A stretch of DNA of 64,000 nucleotides, taken from Streptomyces rubradiris (GTDB lineage: Bacteria; Actinomycetota; Actinomycetes; Streptomycetales; Streptomycetaceae). The stretch spans positions 310,001 to 374,000 of the forward strand of contig NZ_BNEA01000001.1 in the NCBI RefSeq assembly GCF_016860525.1, in the 5' to 3' direction. Under the pieces are notes generated by a model. It was given only the letters and a program-made list of their open reading frames with translations. It did not search any database and had not been told where the DNA came from. The first letter of the stretch is position 1. Each line of letters begins with the position of its first letter. Both the position numbers and the translations under genes were made by a program. Positions 7,965 to 15,084 of the stretch are shown in pieces.

Positions 7965-9101
7965 ATGAACCTCACCGCGCATCCGCTCGCCGTCCGCGCC
8001 CGCCGCCTCGCCGCGGACCTGCTCGCCCCCGAGGCCGAGCGGGTCGACCAGGAGGGGGTGCCCTTGAGCCACATCGAGGCGGTGAAGCGGTCGGGCCTGC
8101 TCGGGGTGACCGCGCCGGCGGACCACGGGGGCGCGGGGGCGCCGCCCGCCGTGGCGCGGGAGGTCGCGGAGATCCTGGCCGGGGCGTGCGCTGCGACCTG
8201 GTTCGTGCAGACCCAGCACCACACACCGGTGCAGACCCTGGCGCGCAGCGAACACCCGGTGCGGGAACGGCTGTTGGGCCCGTTGTCCCGCGGGGAGCTG
8301 CTGGCCGGGGTGGCGTACGCGCAGCTGCGGTCGTATCCGCGCCGCCCGGTACGGGTCCGGCCGGAGCGCGGCGGCTGGCGGTTCGACGGGACGGTGCCCT
8401 GGTACACCGGCTGGGGCCTGAACGACGTGATGCTGCTGGCCGGGGTCACCGACTCCGGCGAGGTGCTGTTCGCCTTCACCGAGACCCGCGAGCAGCCGGG
8501 CCTGCGGGCCTCGGAGCCGATGCGGCTGGCCGCCCTCACCGCCGCGCGCACGGTGTCCCTGGAGCTGGCCGGCCTGTGGCTGCCCGCGGAGGCGGTGGCC
8601 CTGCGCATGCCGTACGACCGCTGGGCCGCCGGGGACCGGGCCAAGACGCTGCACACGAGCCCGGCGGTCTTCGGTGTGGCGGAGGCCGCGCTCTCCCTGC
8701 TGGACACGGGCACGGCCGCCCCGCTCCGCGCCCGCCTCGCCGGGGTCCGCCGCAGGGCGTACGAGCTGGCGGACGCGGCGCCGCCGAAGGGGTGGACGGC
8801 GCGGCCGGCCTCGGCGCCGCGGGCCACAGGGGCCGAGGCGGAGCCGGAAGCGGGCGCGGTGGACGCGTGGGCAAGGGAACGGCTGGCGGTGCGCGCGGAA
8901 GCCCACGAGCTGCTGCGTACGGCCACCACCGCGGCGGTGGTGGCCGGCGGCGGCCGCGCGATGACCCTGGCCGACCGCGCCCAACGCCTCGCCCGGGAGG
9001 GGCTGTTCCTGTTGGTGCAGGGGCAGACCGCCGAGTCGCGCGAGGCACATCTGCGGGTCCTGGGCTGGGCGCCCGCGGACACCGGGGAACGGAACACCTG
9101 A
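7965..9101 (+). CDS. Acyl-CoA dehydrogenase family flavoprotein
   Basis: FAD-dependent protein of 378 residues with the acyl-CoA dehydrogenase fold. The ATG at 7965 starts MNLTAHPLAVRARRLAADLL. The N-terminal helical domain is followed by the beta-domain (LAGVAYAQLR, then GGWRFDGTVPWYTGWGLNDV) and the C-terminal helices. The classical substrate-activating Glu motif of acyl-CoA dehydrogenases is not evident, and the region resembles DszC/HpaB-like monooxygenase relatives, which use the same fold for flavin-dependent oxygenation. Lying next to a sulfonate operon (convergent), a role in sulfur or aldehyde metabolism is possible but unproven. Confidence 0.78.
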   Translation: MNLTAHPLAVRARRLAADLLAPEAERVDQEGVPLSHIEAVKRSGLLGVTAPADHGGAGAPPAVAREVAEILAGACAATWFVQTQHHTPVQTLARSEHPVRERLLGPLSRGELLAGVAYAQLRSYPRRPVRVRPERGGWRFDGTVPWYTGWGLNDVMLLAGVTDSGEVLFAFTETREQPGLRASEPMRLAALTAARTVSLELAGLWLPAEAVALRMPYDRWAAGDRAKTLHTSPAVFGVAEAALSLLDTGTAAPLRARLAGVRRRAYELADAAPPKGWTARPASAPRATGAEAEPEAGAVDAWARERLAVRAEAHELLRTATTAAVVAGGGRAMTLADRAQRLAREGLFLLVQGQTAESREAHLRVLGWAPADTGERNT

Positions 9102-9104
9102 GCA

Positions 9105-9134
9105 GCGCGCCCCGCCTTCCCCACGGGGGCGCGC
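9105..9134. terminator. Bidirectional terminator between convergent genes
   Basis: GCGCGCCCC (9105-9113) pairs perfectly with GGGGCGCGC (9126-9134) in the 39-bp gap between the acyl-CoA dehydrogenase-like gene and ssuD, which end facing each other. Confidence 0.6.
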
Positions 9135-9140
9135 GGTCGG

Positions 9141-10283
9141 TCAGATGGCGACCGGTACCCGCGGGGCGGCGGCCGGCGCTCGCCCGTCGGGGTGGGACCA
9201 CAGTCCCTGCGCGGCGAGCCGGGGCAGCACGCCCTCACCGAACCAGTACGCCTCCTCCAGGTGCGGATAGCCGGAGAGGACGAACTCGTCGATGCCGAGG
9301 GCGTGGTACTCCTTGATCCGCTCGGCCACCTCCTCGTGGCTGCCGACCAGCGCCGTCCCGGCACCGCCCCGCACCAGCCCGATCCCGGCCCACAGGTTGG
9401 GGTGGATCTCCAGGCCGTCCCGGCTGCCGCCGTGCAGCGCGAGCATGCGCCGCTGCCCCTCCGACTCGCTGCGGCCCAGTCCCTCCTGCACGGCCCGTAC
9501 GGTCTCCGGGTCGAAGCCGTCGAGCAGCCGGCCCGCCTCCGCCCAGGCCTGCGCCGCCGTGTCGCGCGTGATGACGTGCAACCGGATGCCGAAGCGCGGG
9601 GTACGGCCGTGCGCGGCGGCGAGCCCGCGGACCCAGGCGATCTTCTCGGCGACCTGCGCGGGCGGCTCGCCCCAGGTGAGGTACACATCGGCGTACCGGG
9701 CCGCGACCTCGCCGGCGGCCGGTGAGGAGCCGCCGAAGTACACCTCGGGCACCGGATCGGGCACCCGGCTCAGCCGCGCGTCCTCGACCCGCAGGTGCTC
9801 CCCGGCCAGGTCGACGCTCTTGCCGTCCCACAACTCCCGTACGACATGCAGGAATTCGCCGGTACGGCGGTACCTGGCGTCCTTGTCGAGGAAATCTCCG
9901 TAGGCCCGCTGTTCCCGGCTCTCCCCGCCGGTGACGACGTTGAGCAGCAGCCGCCCCCCGGTCTGCCGCTGGAACGTGGCCGCCATCTGCGCGGCGAGCG
10001 TCGGCGAGACGAAGCCGGGCCGGAAGGCGACGAGGAACTTCAGCCGTTCGGTGTGCTGGCTGACCATGGCGGTGGTCAGCCACGCGTCCTCGCACCAGGC
10101 GCCGGTCGGGGTGAGCGCGGCCACGAAGCCCAGGTCCTCGGCGGCGCGCGCGATCTGGCTCAGATAGGCGACCGTCGGGGGCCGGTCCCGGCCGGACGCG
10201 GTCGCCGGGCTGCCGTGGCCGCCGCCGACGACATCACGGCTGTCACCGTTGGTGGGCAGGAACCAGTGGAAGGTGAGGGGCAC
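9141..10283 (-). CDS. ssuD: FMNH2-dependent alkanesulfonate monooxygenase (LLM class)
   Basis: Cleaves the C-S bond of alkanesulfonates to release sulfite, using reduced FMN supplied by SsuE; cytosolic, 380 residues as for SsuD. The start MPLTFHWFLPTNGDSRDVVG is the usual SsuD opening. Other signature stretches are LTPTGAWCEDAWLTTAMV (including the active-site Cys), FLVAFRPGFVSPTLAAQM, NVVTGGESREQRAYGDFL, VYFGGSSPAAGEVAARY, and LWAGIGLVRGGAGTALVGS. The adjacent upstream ssuE, 42 bp away on the same strand, supports the assignment. No ABC transporter for sulfonates (ssuABC) is in the window. Other LLM sulfur monooxygenases (for example dimethylsulfone type) are a less likely alternative. Confidence 0.92.
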   Translation of the reverse strand: MPLTFHWFLPTNGDSRDVVGGGHGSPATASGRDRPPTVAYLSQIARAAEDLGFVAALTPTGAWCEDAWLTTAMVSQHTERLKFLVAFRPGFVSPTLAAQMAATFQRQTGGRLLLNVVTGGESREQRAYGDFLDKDARYRRTGEFLHVVRELWDGKSVDLAGEHLRVEDARLSRVPDPVPEVYFGGSSPAAGEVAARYADVYLTWGEPPAQVAEKIAWVRGLAAAHGRTPRFGIRLHVITRDTAAQAWAEAGRLLDGFDPETVRAVQEGLGRSESEGQRRMLALHGGSRDGLEIHPNLWAGIGLVRGGAGTALVGSHEEVAERIKEYHALGIDEFVLSGYPHLEEAYWFGEGVLPRLAAQGLWSHPDGRAPAAAPRVPVAI

Positions 10284-10325
10284 GGGGGTCTCCGATCGCT
10301 TGTGTCCGTAGGGTCGGCGGGCCGC

Positions 10326-10886
10326 TCAGCCGGCGGTCGCCGCCGCCAGAACGGGCGTGCGGTCCAGGGCGGCGGCGAACTGGTCCACCACGTGCCCCAG
10401 GGCCTCGGCGGTGGCCGGTGCGACGGTCAGGGAGCCGTCCTCCCGCACGGTGATGTCCTTGTCGAGGGTGAACCAGCCCTGGACTATGTGCGCGGCACCC
10501 ATGGAGTTCAGCACCGGCCGCAGGGCGTAGTCGATGGCGAGGACATGCGCCGTGGAGCCGCCGGTGGCCAGGGGGAGCACGGTCTTGCCGGTGAGCGCGT
10601 ACTGCGGAAGCAGGTCCAGGAGCGCTTTCAGGACACCGGAGTACGACGCCTTGTAGACGGGTGTGCCGACCACGACGCCGTCGGCGCGGGCGAACAGCTT
10701 TGCGGCCTCGACGATCGCGGGGTGCCGGAAGTCCGCGCCGAGCAGGGCCTCGGCCGGGATGGCGCGGATGTCGAGCGGGATCACCTCGTGGCCCTGGGCG
10801 GTGAGCCGCTGGTCCAGGTGGCGCAGCAGGAGGCCGGTGCGTGAGGAGGCGGAGGGGCTGCCGGAGACGGACAGGACGGTGGCCAT
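10326..10886 (-). CDS. ssuE: NADPH-dependent FMN reductase
   Basis: Supplies FMNH2 to the sulfonate monooxygenase. It is 186 residues, the normal SsuE length, with the flavodoxin-like start VLSVSGSPSASSRTGLLLRH (phosphate-binding loop), VVGTPVYKASYSGVLKALLD (flavin and tetramer contact) and LPLATGGSTAHVLAIDYALR. The ATG at 10886 is chosen because it begins the fold directly; longer frames upstream run through the leader region. It forms an operon with ssuD. A leader peptide gene lies 213 bp upstream on the same strand. Confidence 0.92.
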   Translation of the reverse strand: MATVLSVSGSPSASSRTGLLLRHLDQRLTAQGHEVIPLDIRAIPAEALLGADFRHPAIVEAAKLFARADGVVVGTPVYKASYSGVLKALLDLLPQYALTGKTVLPLATGGSTAHVLAIDYALRPVLNSMGAAHIVQGWFTLDKDITVREDGSLTVAPATAEALGHVVDQFAAALDRTPVLAAATAG

Positions 10887-11099
10887 GGGTGTCTCGTTTC
10901 TGGGGTGCGCCGGACGGCCGTACGGGAGTGGGGCGCCCGGAAGGAAGGCGGTCGGGGGCACCGCGTCCCGAGCCGGGCCGGGCACACGGAAACCCCTGTT
11001 GCGGAATCGCTCGACGGGACGCCGGGCACACCGAATCCGGTGAAAGGAAAGGGAGTTCAGTCGCGCCGGGGACCCGGAGGGGAGGGAAAGAAGGGCGGA

Positions 11100-11183
11100 T
11101 CAGGCCGCGGCGCGACAGGAGGCGCTGGAGACGCGTGCGAGATCGACATGGCGTCGCCGCGTGAGATCCAGTCGCATGGTCAT
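11100..11183 (-). CDS. Putative leader peptide of the sulfonate operon
   Basis: A 27-codon frame, ATG at 11183 and TGA ending at 11100, reads MTMRLDLTRRRHVDLARV followed by a short tail with a Cys at position 23 (ASCRAAA). Small peptides with the core R-x-DLTRRRHVDLARV and a Cys near the end recur upstream of sulfur-assimilation genes in Streptomyces and other actinobacteria, and related Cys-containing upstream peptides are known to act as cysteine-responsive attenuators in mycobacteria. It ends 213 bp before ssuE. No clear ribosome site precedes it, so it may be leaderless or start at the inner ATG at 11177. Recognition of the peptide family is good; the attenuation role is inferred. Confidence 0.72.
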   Translation of the reverse strand: MTMRLDLTRRRHVDLARVSSASCRAAA

Positions 11184-11310
11184 GCCATCGATCGTGGCAG
11201 CAGCCCGCGACGGCAGTCAAGGAGATCGTGGCCGTTCTCGTATCGCGGACCCACGCGTTCCACGGCCGCCGCGGCGAGTCGCGCGGCGGCCGGGTGCGGA
11301 CGGCCGGCCC

Positions 11311-11487
11311 TCAGGCCCCGCCGTCCTCCTCGAACCCCTCGACCACCACGAGGAAGGCGTCCGACTTCAGATCCATCACCACGGTCGCCGGTTCACCCTC
11401 GGCACGTCGGGCGGCGGCGTACTCCTCTGCGGGCCACGAACCTCGCGGAGCCCCGGCGGGGAAACGCTCCAGCACCCTCGCACTCAT
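11311..11487 (-). CDS. Small conserved Streptomyces hypothetical protein
   Basis: A 58-residue protein starting at ATG 11487 (MSARVLERFPAGAPRGSWPA). The frame continues to an ATG at 11511, but the bases there form the ribosome site (AAGGAGG) 11 bases before 11487, so the inner start is preferred. The sequence has a basic/aromatic N-terminal half and a beta-rich end, ATVVMDLKSDAFLVVVEG, with no signal peptide or membrane segment. I recognise it only as a small protein of a type common in Streptomyces; no function is known to me. GC-rich third positions support coding. Confidence 0.6.
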   Translation of the reverse strand: MSARVLERFPAGAPRGSWPAEEYAAARRAEGEPATVVMDLKSDAFLVVVEGFEEDGGA

Positions 11488-11721
11488 GACGGCGGCCACC
11501 TCCTTCTTCACCGGCCCGAACGGGACGCGCCACGGAATGTACGGGTTGTACCGAACCTCCTGCCCCCGGTAGGCGCCGACATGCCACCCCGAGGGCGTTC
11601 CGCCACCCCTCCCCTCCCTCTACACATAAGCCGGAAATAACGGCAAAATAGGCCATACGGCGCACTCGCCATGCACCGGACCAGACTCCCGCCTGGCCTG
11701 CGAAGTCAAAGGAGACGACTC

Positions 11722-12156
11722 ATGGCCGACTTGCACAGGGGTGACATCTCGAGCCACCCCGATGTCTCCGAAATGCGGGACCGCTACGCCCGCGTACTCG
11801 GTGGTCGTGATGTGGCGCTCGTGGACGGGCCGGTGTTCCTGCTCGGCCTGTACTGTGCCGCGTCCCCGTGGATCCTGCACTACACGGCGAGCCAGCCCGC
11901 CCTCGTCACCCACAACCTGATCGTGGGCATAGCGATCGGCCTGCTGGCCCTGGGATTCACCCGGGCGCCCGAGCGGATGTACGGCCTGAGCTGGGCCATG
12001 TGTGCCATGGGCCTCTGGATGATCATCGCCCCGTGGATCGTCGGCAGCCGCCCGGACGCGGGCGTCATCGTCAACAACATCGTCATCGGAGCCCTGGCCC
12101 TCGTCCTCGGACTGGTGTGCGCCGGTACGGCCGCGAAGAGCACGCCCAGGCCGTAG
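11722..12156 (+). CDS. SPW repeat membrane protein
   Basis: Integral membrane protein of 144 residues with about four transmembrane segments. The two defining SPW-type motifs sit at the ends of helices: AASPWILHYT and the variant IIAPWIVGSRP. A short hydrophilic N-terminus (MADLHRGDISSHPDVSEMRD) precedes the first helix. GGAG at 11711-11714 is the ribosome site for the ATG at 11722. The family is widespread in actinobacteria and has no established function. A long hairpin follows the stop codon. Confidence 0.88.
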   Translation: MADLHRGDISSHPDVSEMRDRYARVLGGRDVALVDGPVFLLGLYCAASPWILHYTASQPALVTHNLIVGIAIGLLALGFTRAPERMYGLSWAMCAMGLWMIIAPWIVGSRPDAGVIVNNIVIGALALVLGLVCAGTAAKSTPRP

Positions 12157-12161
12157 AACGC

Positions 12162-12209
12162 GGGGTCCGGGGCTCGGCCCCGGGCCGCGGGGCCCGGCCC
12201 CCGGACCGC
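12162..12209. terminator. Long GC-rich hairpin after the SPW gene
   Basis: GGTCCGGGG near 12164 pairs with CCCCGGACC ending near 12207, with more pairing inside the loop. It directly follows the SPW gene stop codon and is followed by AAA. Likely factor-independent terminator. Confidence 0.55.
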
Positions 12210-12278
12210 AAATCCCCAGACCACGAAAGAGGAGACCGAGGAAAGGAGACGAGGAGATCGGCAAGGAAGAAGAACAGC

Positions 12279-12307
12279 GAGGCCGGTCCGCCGGACGGAC
12301 CGGCCTC
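12279..12307. terminator. Perfect 12-bp hairpin, probable bidirectional terminator
   Basis: GAGGCCGGTCCG (12279-12290) pairs with CGGACCGGCCTC (12296-12307) around a 5-base loop. It lies 14 bp past the SRPBCC stop codon on the minus strand, where it is followed by a T-rich stretch, and downstream of the SPW gene on the plus strand. Confidence 0.65.
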
Positions 12308-12320
12308 CCCTTGTCCCCGG

Positions 12321-12782
12321 TCAGCCGGCCGGCACCCGCCACGGCTCCTGCGGCAGGGGCCGACCGGTCTCCAGCAGCGACTTGAGGTTGGACAGCACGG
12401 CCGGCCAGCCGGACGCGACGGCGGAACGCTCGCCCTCGTCGGTCAGGTCGTCGTGCGTGACGGTCAGCCGGACGATGTCCTCGTACTGCCGGATCGCGAA
12501 GGTGACCCTGGAGTGCCGGTCCTCGCGACCCTCCTCACCGGGCGCGGCCCAGGTGGTCACCAGCCGGGCCGGCGGCTCGCTCTCCACCACCCGGCCGACC
12601 ACGTCGGCGACGCCGGAGCCGTCGGCGCGCACATGCTCCCAGCGGGAACCGGGCCGCCAGTCGGAGACGTTCCGGTGCCCCCAGTAGAGGCCCGTCAGGT
12701 CGGCGTCGGTGAGCGCCTCCCAGACCTTGTCGGGAGTGCTCGCGATGTAGGTGACGTACACGAAGCCGGGTTGCTCGCTCAT
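12321..12782 (-). CDS. SRPBCC/AHSA1-like protein
   Basis: Single-domain helix-grip protein of 153 residues (START-like, Aha1 C-terminal family). The opening FVYVTYIASTPDKVWEALTD is the typical first strand and helix, followed by DADLTGLYWGHRNVSDW and the conserved pattern GSRWEH; the C-terminal helix is GWPAVLSNLKSLLETG. Members bind hydrophobic ligands; some pair with ArsR regulators, but none is here. It lies 33 bp after a GNAT gene on the same strand and is probably co-transcribed with it. Ligand unknown. Confidence 0.88.
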   Translation of the reverse strand: MSEQPGFVYVTYIASTPDKVWEALTDADLTGLYWGHRNVSDWRPGSRWEHVRADGSGVADVVGRVVESEPPARLVTTWAAPGEEGREDRHSRVTFAIRQYEDIVRLTVTHDDLTDEGERSAVASGWPAVLSNLKSLLETGRPLPQEPWRVPAG

Positions 12783-12815
12783 GGTCGCCCAAGCTGGCGA
12801 GGTGATCGCCCGCTG

Positions 12816-13382
12816 TCAAAGGTCCGCGTCGGGCCGGGCCGGCACGGTGAGGGAGATCCACACGTCCGGCGGCAGCTCCGGCCGGCCAGGCACCGGGCGC
12901 GGCTCGCGGGTCCAGGCGTCGCCGGCGAGCTGCGTGGCGACCCGGGCCCAGAAGCGCGCCGCGGCCGGGTTGTCCTCCTGGTAGGCGATCTCCCACGGCC
13001 CGGGGTGCCGGGTCAGCACCTCGCGCGCGGCCCGCAGCCCGATGCCTCGGCGCCGGGCACCGCGCACCACGAAGAAGCTGTTCAGCACGCGTACCGGGCC
13101 GTCGAGCCCGCGGACGAACGCCAGCCCGGCGAGGCGGTCGCCGCATATCAGCAGGTACGGCGCCCAGCCGGGCGCGGTGAAGGCGGACGCCACCCAGTCG
13201 TTGCGGAAGCCGCCGTCGGCGGCGGGCAGGACGCCCTGCGACTCGGACAGGTCGTGGCGGAACATCAGCCACAGCCGTTCCACGGCGGGCCGGTCCTCGG
13301 GGGTGGCGGGGCGGACGGCGAGGTCCGCGGTCGGGTTTCCGGCCGTGTCGCCGGCCGTGCTCTCGGTCGTGTTCTCGGTCAT
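12816..13382 (-). CDS. GNAT family N-acetyltransferase
   Basis: 188-residue protein with one GNAT domain after a low-complexity Thr/Ala-rich N-terminus (about residues 1-20). Core features are LAVRPATPEDRPAVERLWLM, the central strand LAGLAFVRGL, the acetyl-CoA loop VRGARRRGIGLRAAREVL (R/Q-x-x-G-x-G/A variant RRRGIG), and the late segment YQEDNPAAARFWARVA. It sits 56 bp downstream of the APC permease stop codon, and 33 bp upstream of the SRPBCC gene. The acceptor substrate is unknown. Confidence 0.9.
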   Translation of the reverse strand: MTENTTESTAGDTAGNPTADLAVRPATPEDRPAVERLWLMFRHDLSESQGVLPAADGGFRNDWVASAFTAPGWAPYLLICGDRLAGLAFVRGLDGPVRVLNSFFVVRGARRRGIGLRAAREVLTRHPGPWEIAYQEDNPAAARFWARVATQLAGDAWTREPRPVPGRPELPPDVWISLTVPARPDADL

Positions 13383-13438
13383 GAACGAGAGCGTCCCCGG
13401 CGGATCGCGGTCCGGCCGGGGAGATGGTGTCCGTAACC

Positions 13439-14884
13439 CTAGCTCATCTCAAGGGCGTTGCGGGTCTCGCCGATGTCCTCGGCGGTCTCCTTCGGGCCGA
13501 ACGGCCAGACCCTCTCGTGCCGCGCCCACCCCAGGAAGGCCACACAGCCCAGGGCCAGCCAGGCCAGGGACCACTCGACGGGGTGGCGGCCCGGGGAGTT
13601 GTGGTCGGCGTAGCCGTAGATCACGCACCAGCCCGTGAAAGCGAGGAGGCTCGGCAGCGGGTACAGCCACATGCGGTAGGGGCGGGGCAGGTCCGGCCGG
13701 CGTCGGCGCAGGACCGTCAGCGCGACGATCTGGGCCAGCGCCTGCACGATCACCATCACCGTGGTGAGCAGTTGGATCAGGGTGGCGAGGTCGGTGTGGC
13801 GGCCGACCAGGAAGCCCACGGCGGTGATCACGCCCATGGTGGCCAGGCCGGACACCGGGAAGCGGTGCCTGGGGTGCAGCTTGCCGTACGCGCGGAAGAA
13901 GACCCGGTCGCGGGCGGCGTCGTAGGGCACCCGGGAGCCGCCGAGCAGGCCGGTGAAGACGGAGGCGAACGCGGTGACGAGGATCAGCACGGTCACCGTG
14001 TCCGCCGCCGCCCTGCCCCAGGTGTCCTCCAGCACGGCGGAGGCCACCGAGGTGGAGGCGATGTCGTGCGGGTCGGTCATCCGGTGCCAGTCGACCACGC
14101 CGAGCGTGCCGATCTGGAGCAGCAGGTAGATCGCCATGACGCCGAGGATCGAGAAGAGCACGGAGCGCGGGAGGGTCCGGCCGGGGTTCTTGATCTCGGC
14201 GCCCATGTAGGCGGTGGTGTTGTAGCCGAGGTAGTCGTAGATGCCGATGGTCAGGCCCGCGGCGAACCCGGGCCAGTAGTGGTCGCTCATCACATTGAAC
14301 GCGCCCGGTGGGTAGGTGAAGGCCATATGTGGGCTGAAGTGGGTGGCCGCGGCGGTGATGACCAGCAGCACGGAGGCGATCATCACGGTCCACAGGACGG
14401 CCGTGATCCGGGCGATGTGCTCGATGCCGCGCCAGAGCAGCAGCACCACCAGGGCGATGACGCCGAGGCCGGTCAGGTCGCCGGCCGTCCCCCCGAGGCC
14501 GGGGGTGAGATAACCGAGGTACTGGACGAAGCCGACCACGCCCGTGGACATGATCAGCGGGATGAACAGCATGGCCGTCCACACGAACAGGAACGGCATC
14601 AGGCCTCCGGTGCGGTGCCGGAAGGCCTGGCGCAGATAGACGTAGCTGCCGCCGGAGCCGGGCAGGGCGGCCCCCAGTTCGGCCCAGACCAGTCCGTCGC
14701 ACAGGGCCAGGACCGCGCCCGCGAGGAACCCGGTGACCGCCTGCGGGCCGCCGAACGCGGCGACCATCAGCGGGATCGTCACGAACGGGCCGATGCCGCA
14801 CATCTGGCTCATGTTGATCGCGGTGGCCTGGAACAGGCCGACGCGGCGGACGAAACCACCCGTGGGTGGCGGGCTACCGGACAA
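13439..14884 (-). CDS. APC-superfamily amino acid permease
   Basis: Inner-membrane secondary transporter of 481 residues with about twelve transmembrane helices. The first helix carries the substrate/ion unwound motif NMSQMCGIGPFVTIP, and the second half of helix 2/3 has WAELGAALPGSGGSYVYLR, both typical of the APC family. Later landmarks are GLTIGIYDYLGYNTTAYMG and the conserved EIKNPGRTLPRS loop. A short basic N-terminus faces the cytosol. Substrate cannot be set from sequence. Start ATG 14884; the gap to the csxA gene upstream is a 200-bp divergent promoter region. Confidence 0.92.
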   Translation of the reverse strand: MSGSPPPTGGFVRRVGLFQATAINMSQMCGIGPFVTIPLMVAAFGGPQAVTGFLAGAVLALCDGLVWAELGAALPGSGGSYVYLRQAFRHRTGGLMPFLFVWTAMLFIPLIMSTGVVGFVQYLGYLTPGLGGTAGDLTGLGVIALVVLLLWRGIEHIARITAVLWTVMIASVLLVITAAATHFSPHMAFTYPPGAFNVMSDHYWPGFAAGLTIGIYDYLGYNTTAYMGAEIKNPGRTLPRSVLFSILGVMAIYLLLQIGTLGVVDWHRMTDPHDIASTSVASAVLEDTWGRAAADTVTVLILVTAFASVFTGLLGGSRVPYDAARDRVFFRAYGKLHPRHRFPVSGLATMGVITAVGFLVGRHTDLATLIQLLTTVMVIVQALAQIVALTVLRRRRPDLPRPYRMWLYPLPSLLAFTGWCVIYGYADHNSPGRHPVEWSLAWLALGCVAFLGWARHERVWPFGPKETAEDIGETRNALEMS

Positions 14885-15008
14885 AGGGGCCTCCTGACAC
14901 GGCGGACATCCGACGCACCCGGCAGTGGCTGACCTACCGTCAGACGGACGGCGGCGAAACGATCCTGCCCAAGCCGGCGGCGTCCTGCGCCGGTCTCCGC
15001 GAGGCTCG

Positions 15009-15037
15009 TTGACAGTGTCCGGGGCGCGACCTAGCGT
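15009..15037 (+). promoter_or_regulatory. Sigma-70-type promoter of the exo-glucosaminidase gene
   Basis: TTGACA at 15009-15014 and TAGCGT at 15032-15037 are separated by exactly 17 bp, close to the HrdB consensus. The expected start point, near 15044, coincides with the edge of the 19-bp palindrome, so a repressor bound there would block initiation. Confidence 0.75.
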
Positions 15038-15044
15038 GACGCAG

Positions 15045-15063
15045 GTTAGTAAAGTTTCCTAAC
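15045..15063. promoter_or_regulatory. 19-bp palindromic operator, CsnR-like
   Basis: GTTAGTAAAGTTTCCTAAC is an almost perfect inverted repeat (GTTAG/CTAAC arms and AAA/TTT inner pairs). It is AT-rich in a GC-rich genome and overlaps the predicted transcription start of csxA. Streptomyces chitosan genes are controlled by the ROK-family repressor CsnR through a palindrome of this general kind, and GH2 exo-glucosaminidase genes belong to that set. The palindrome is seen; the regulator is inferred. Confidence 0.65.
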
Positions 15064-15084
15064 TTTACGAGGCTGGAGACCGCC

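Noticed and set aside
11887..12156. Antisense open frame through the SPW gene
   Set aside because: It lacks ribosome site and protein-like features; the plus-strand membrane protein explains the region.
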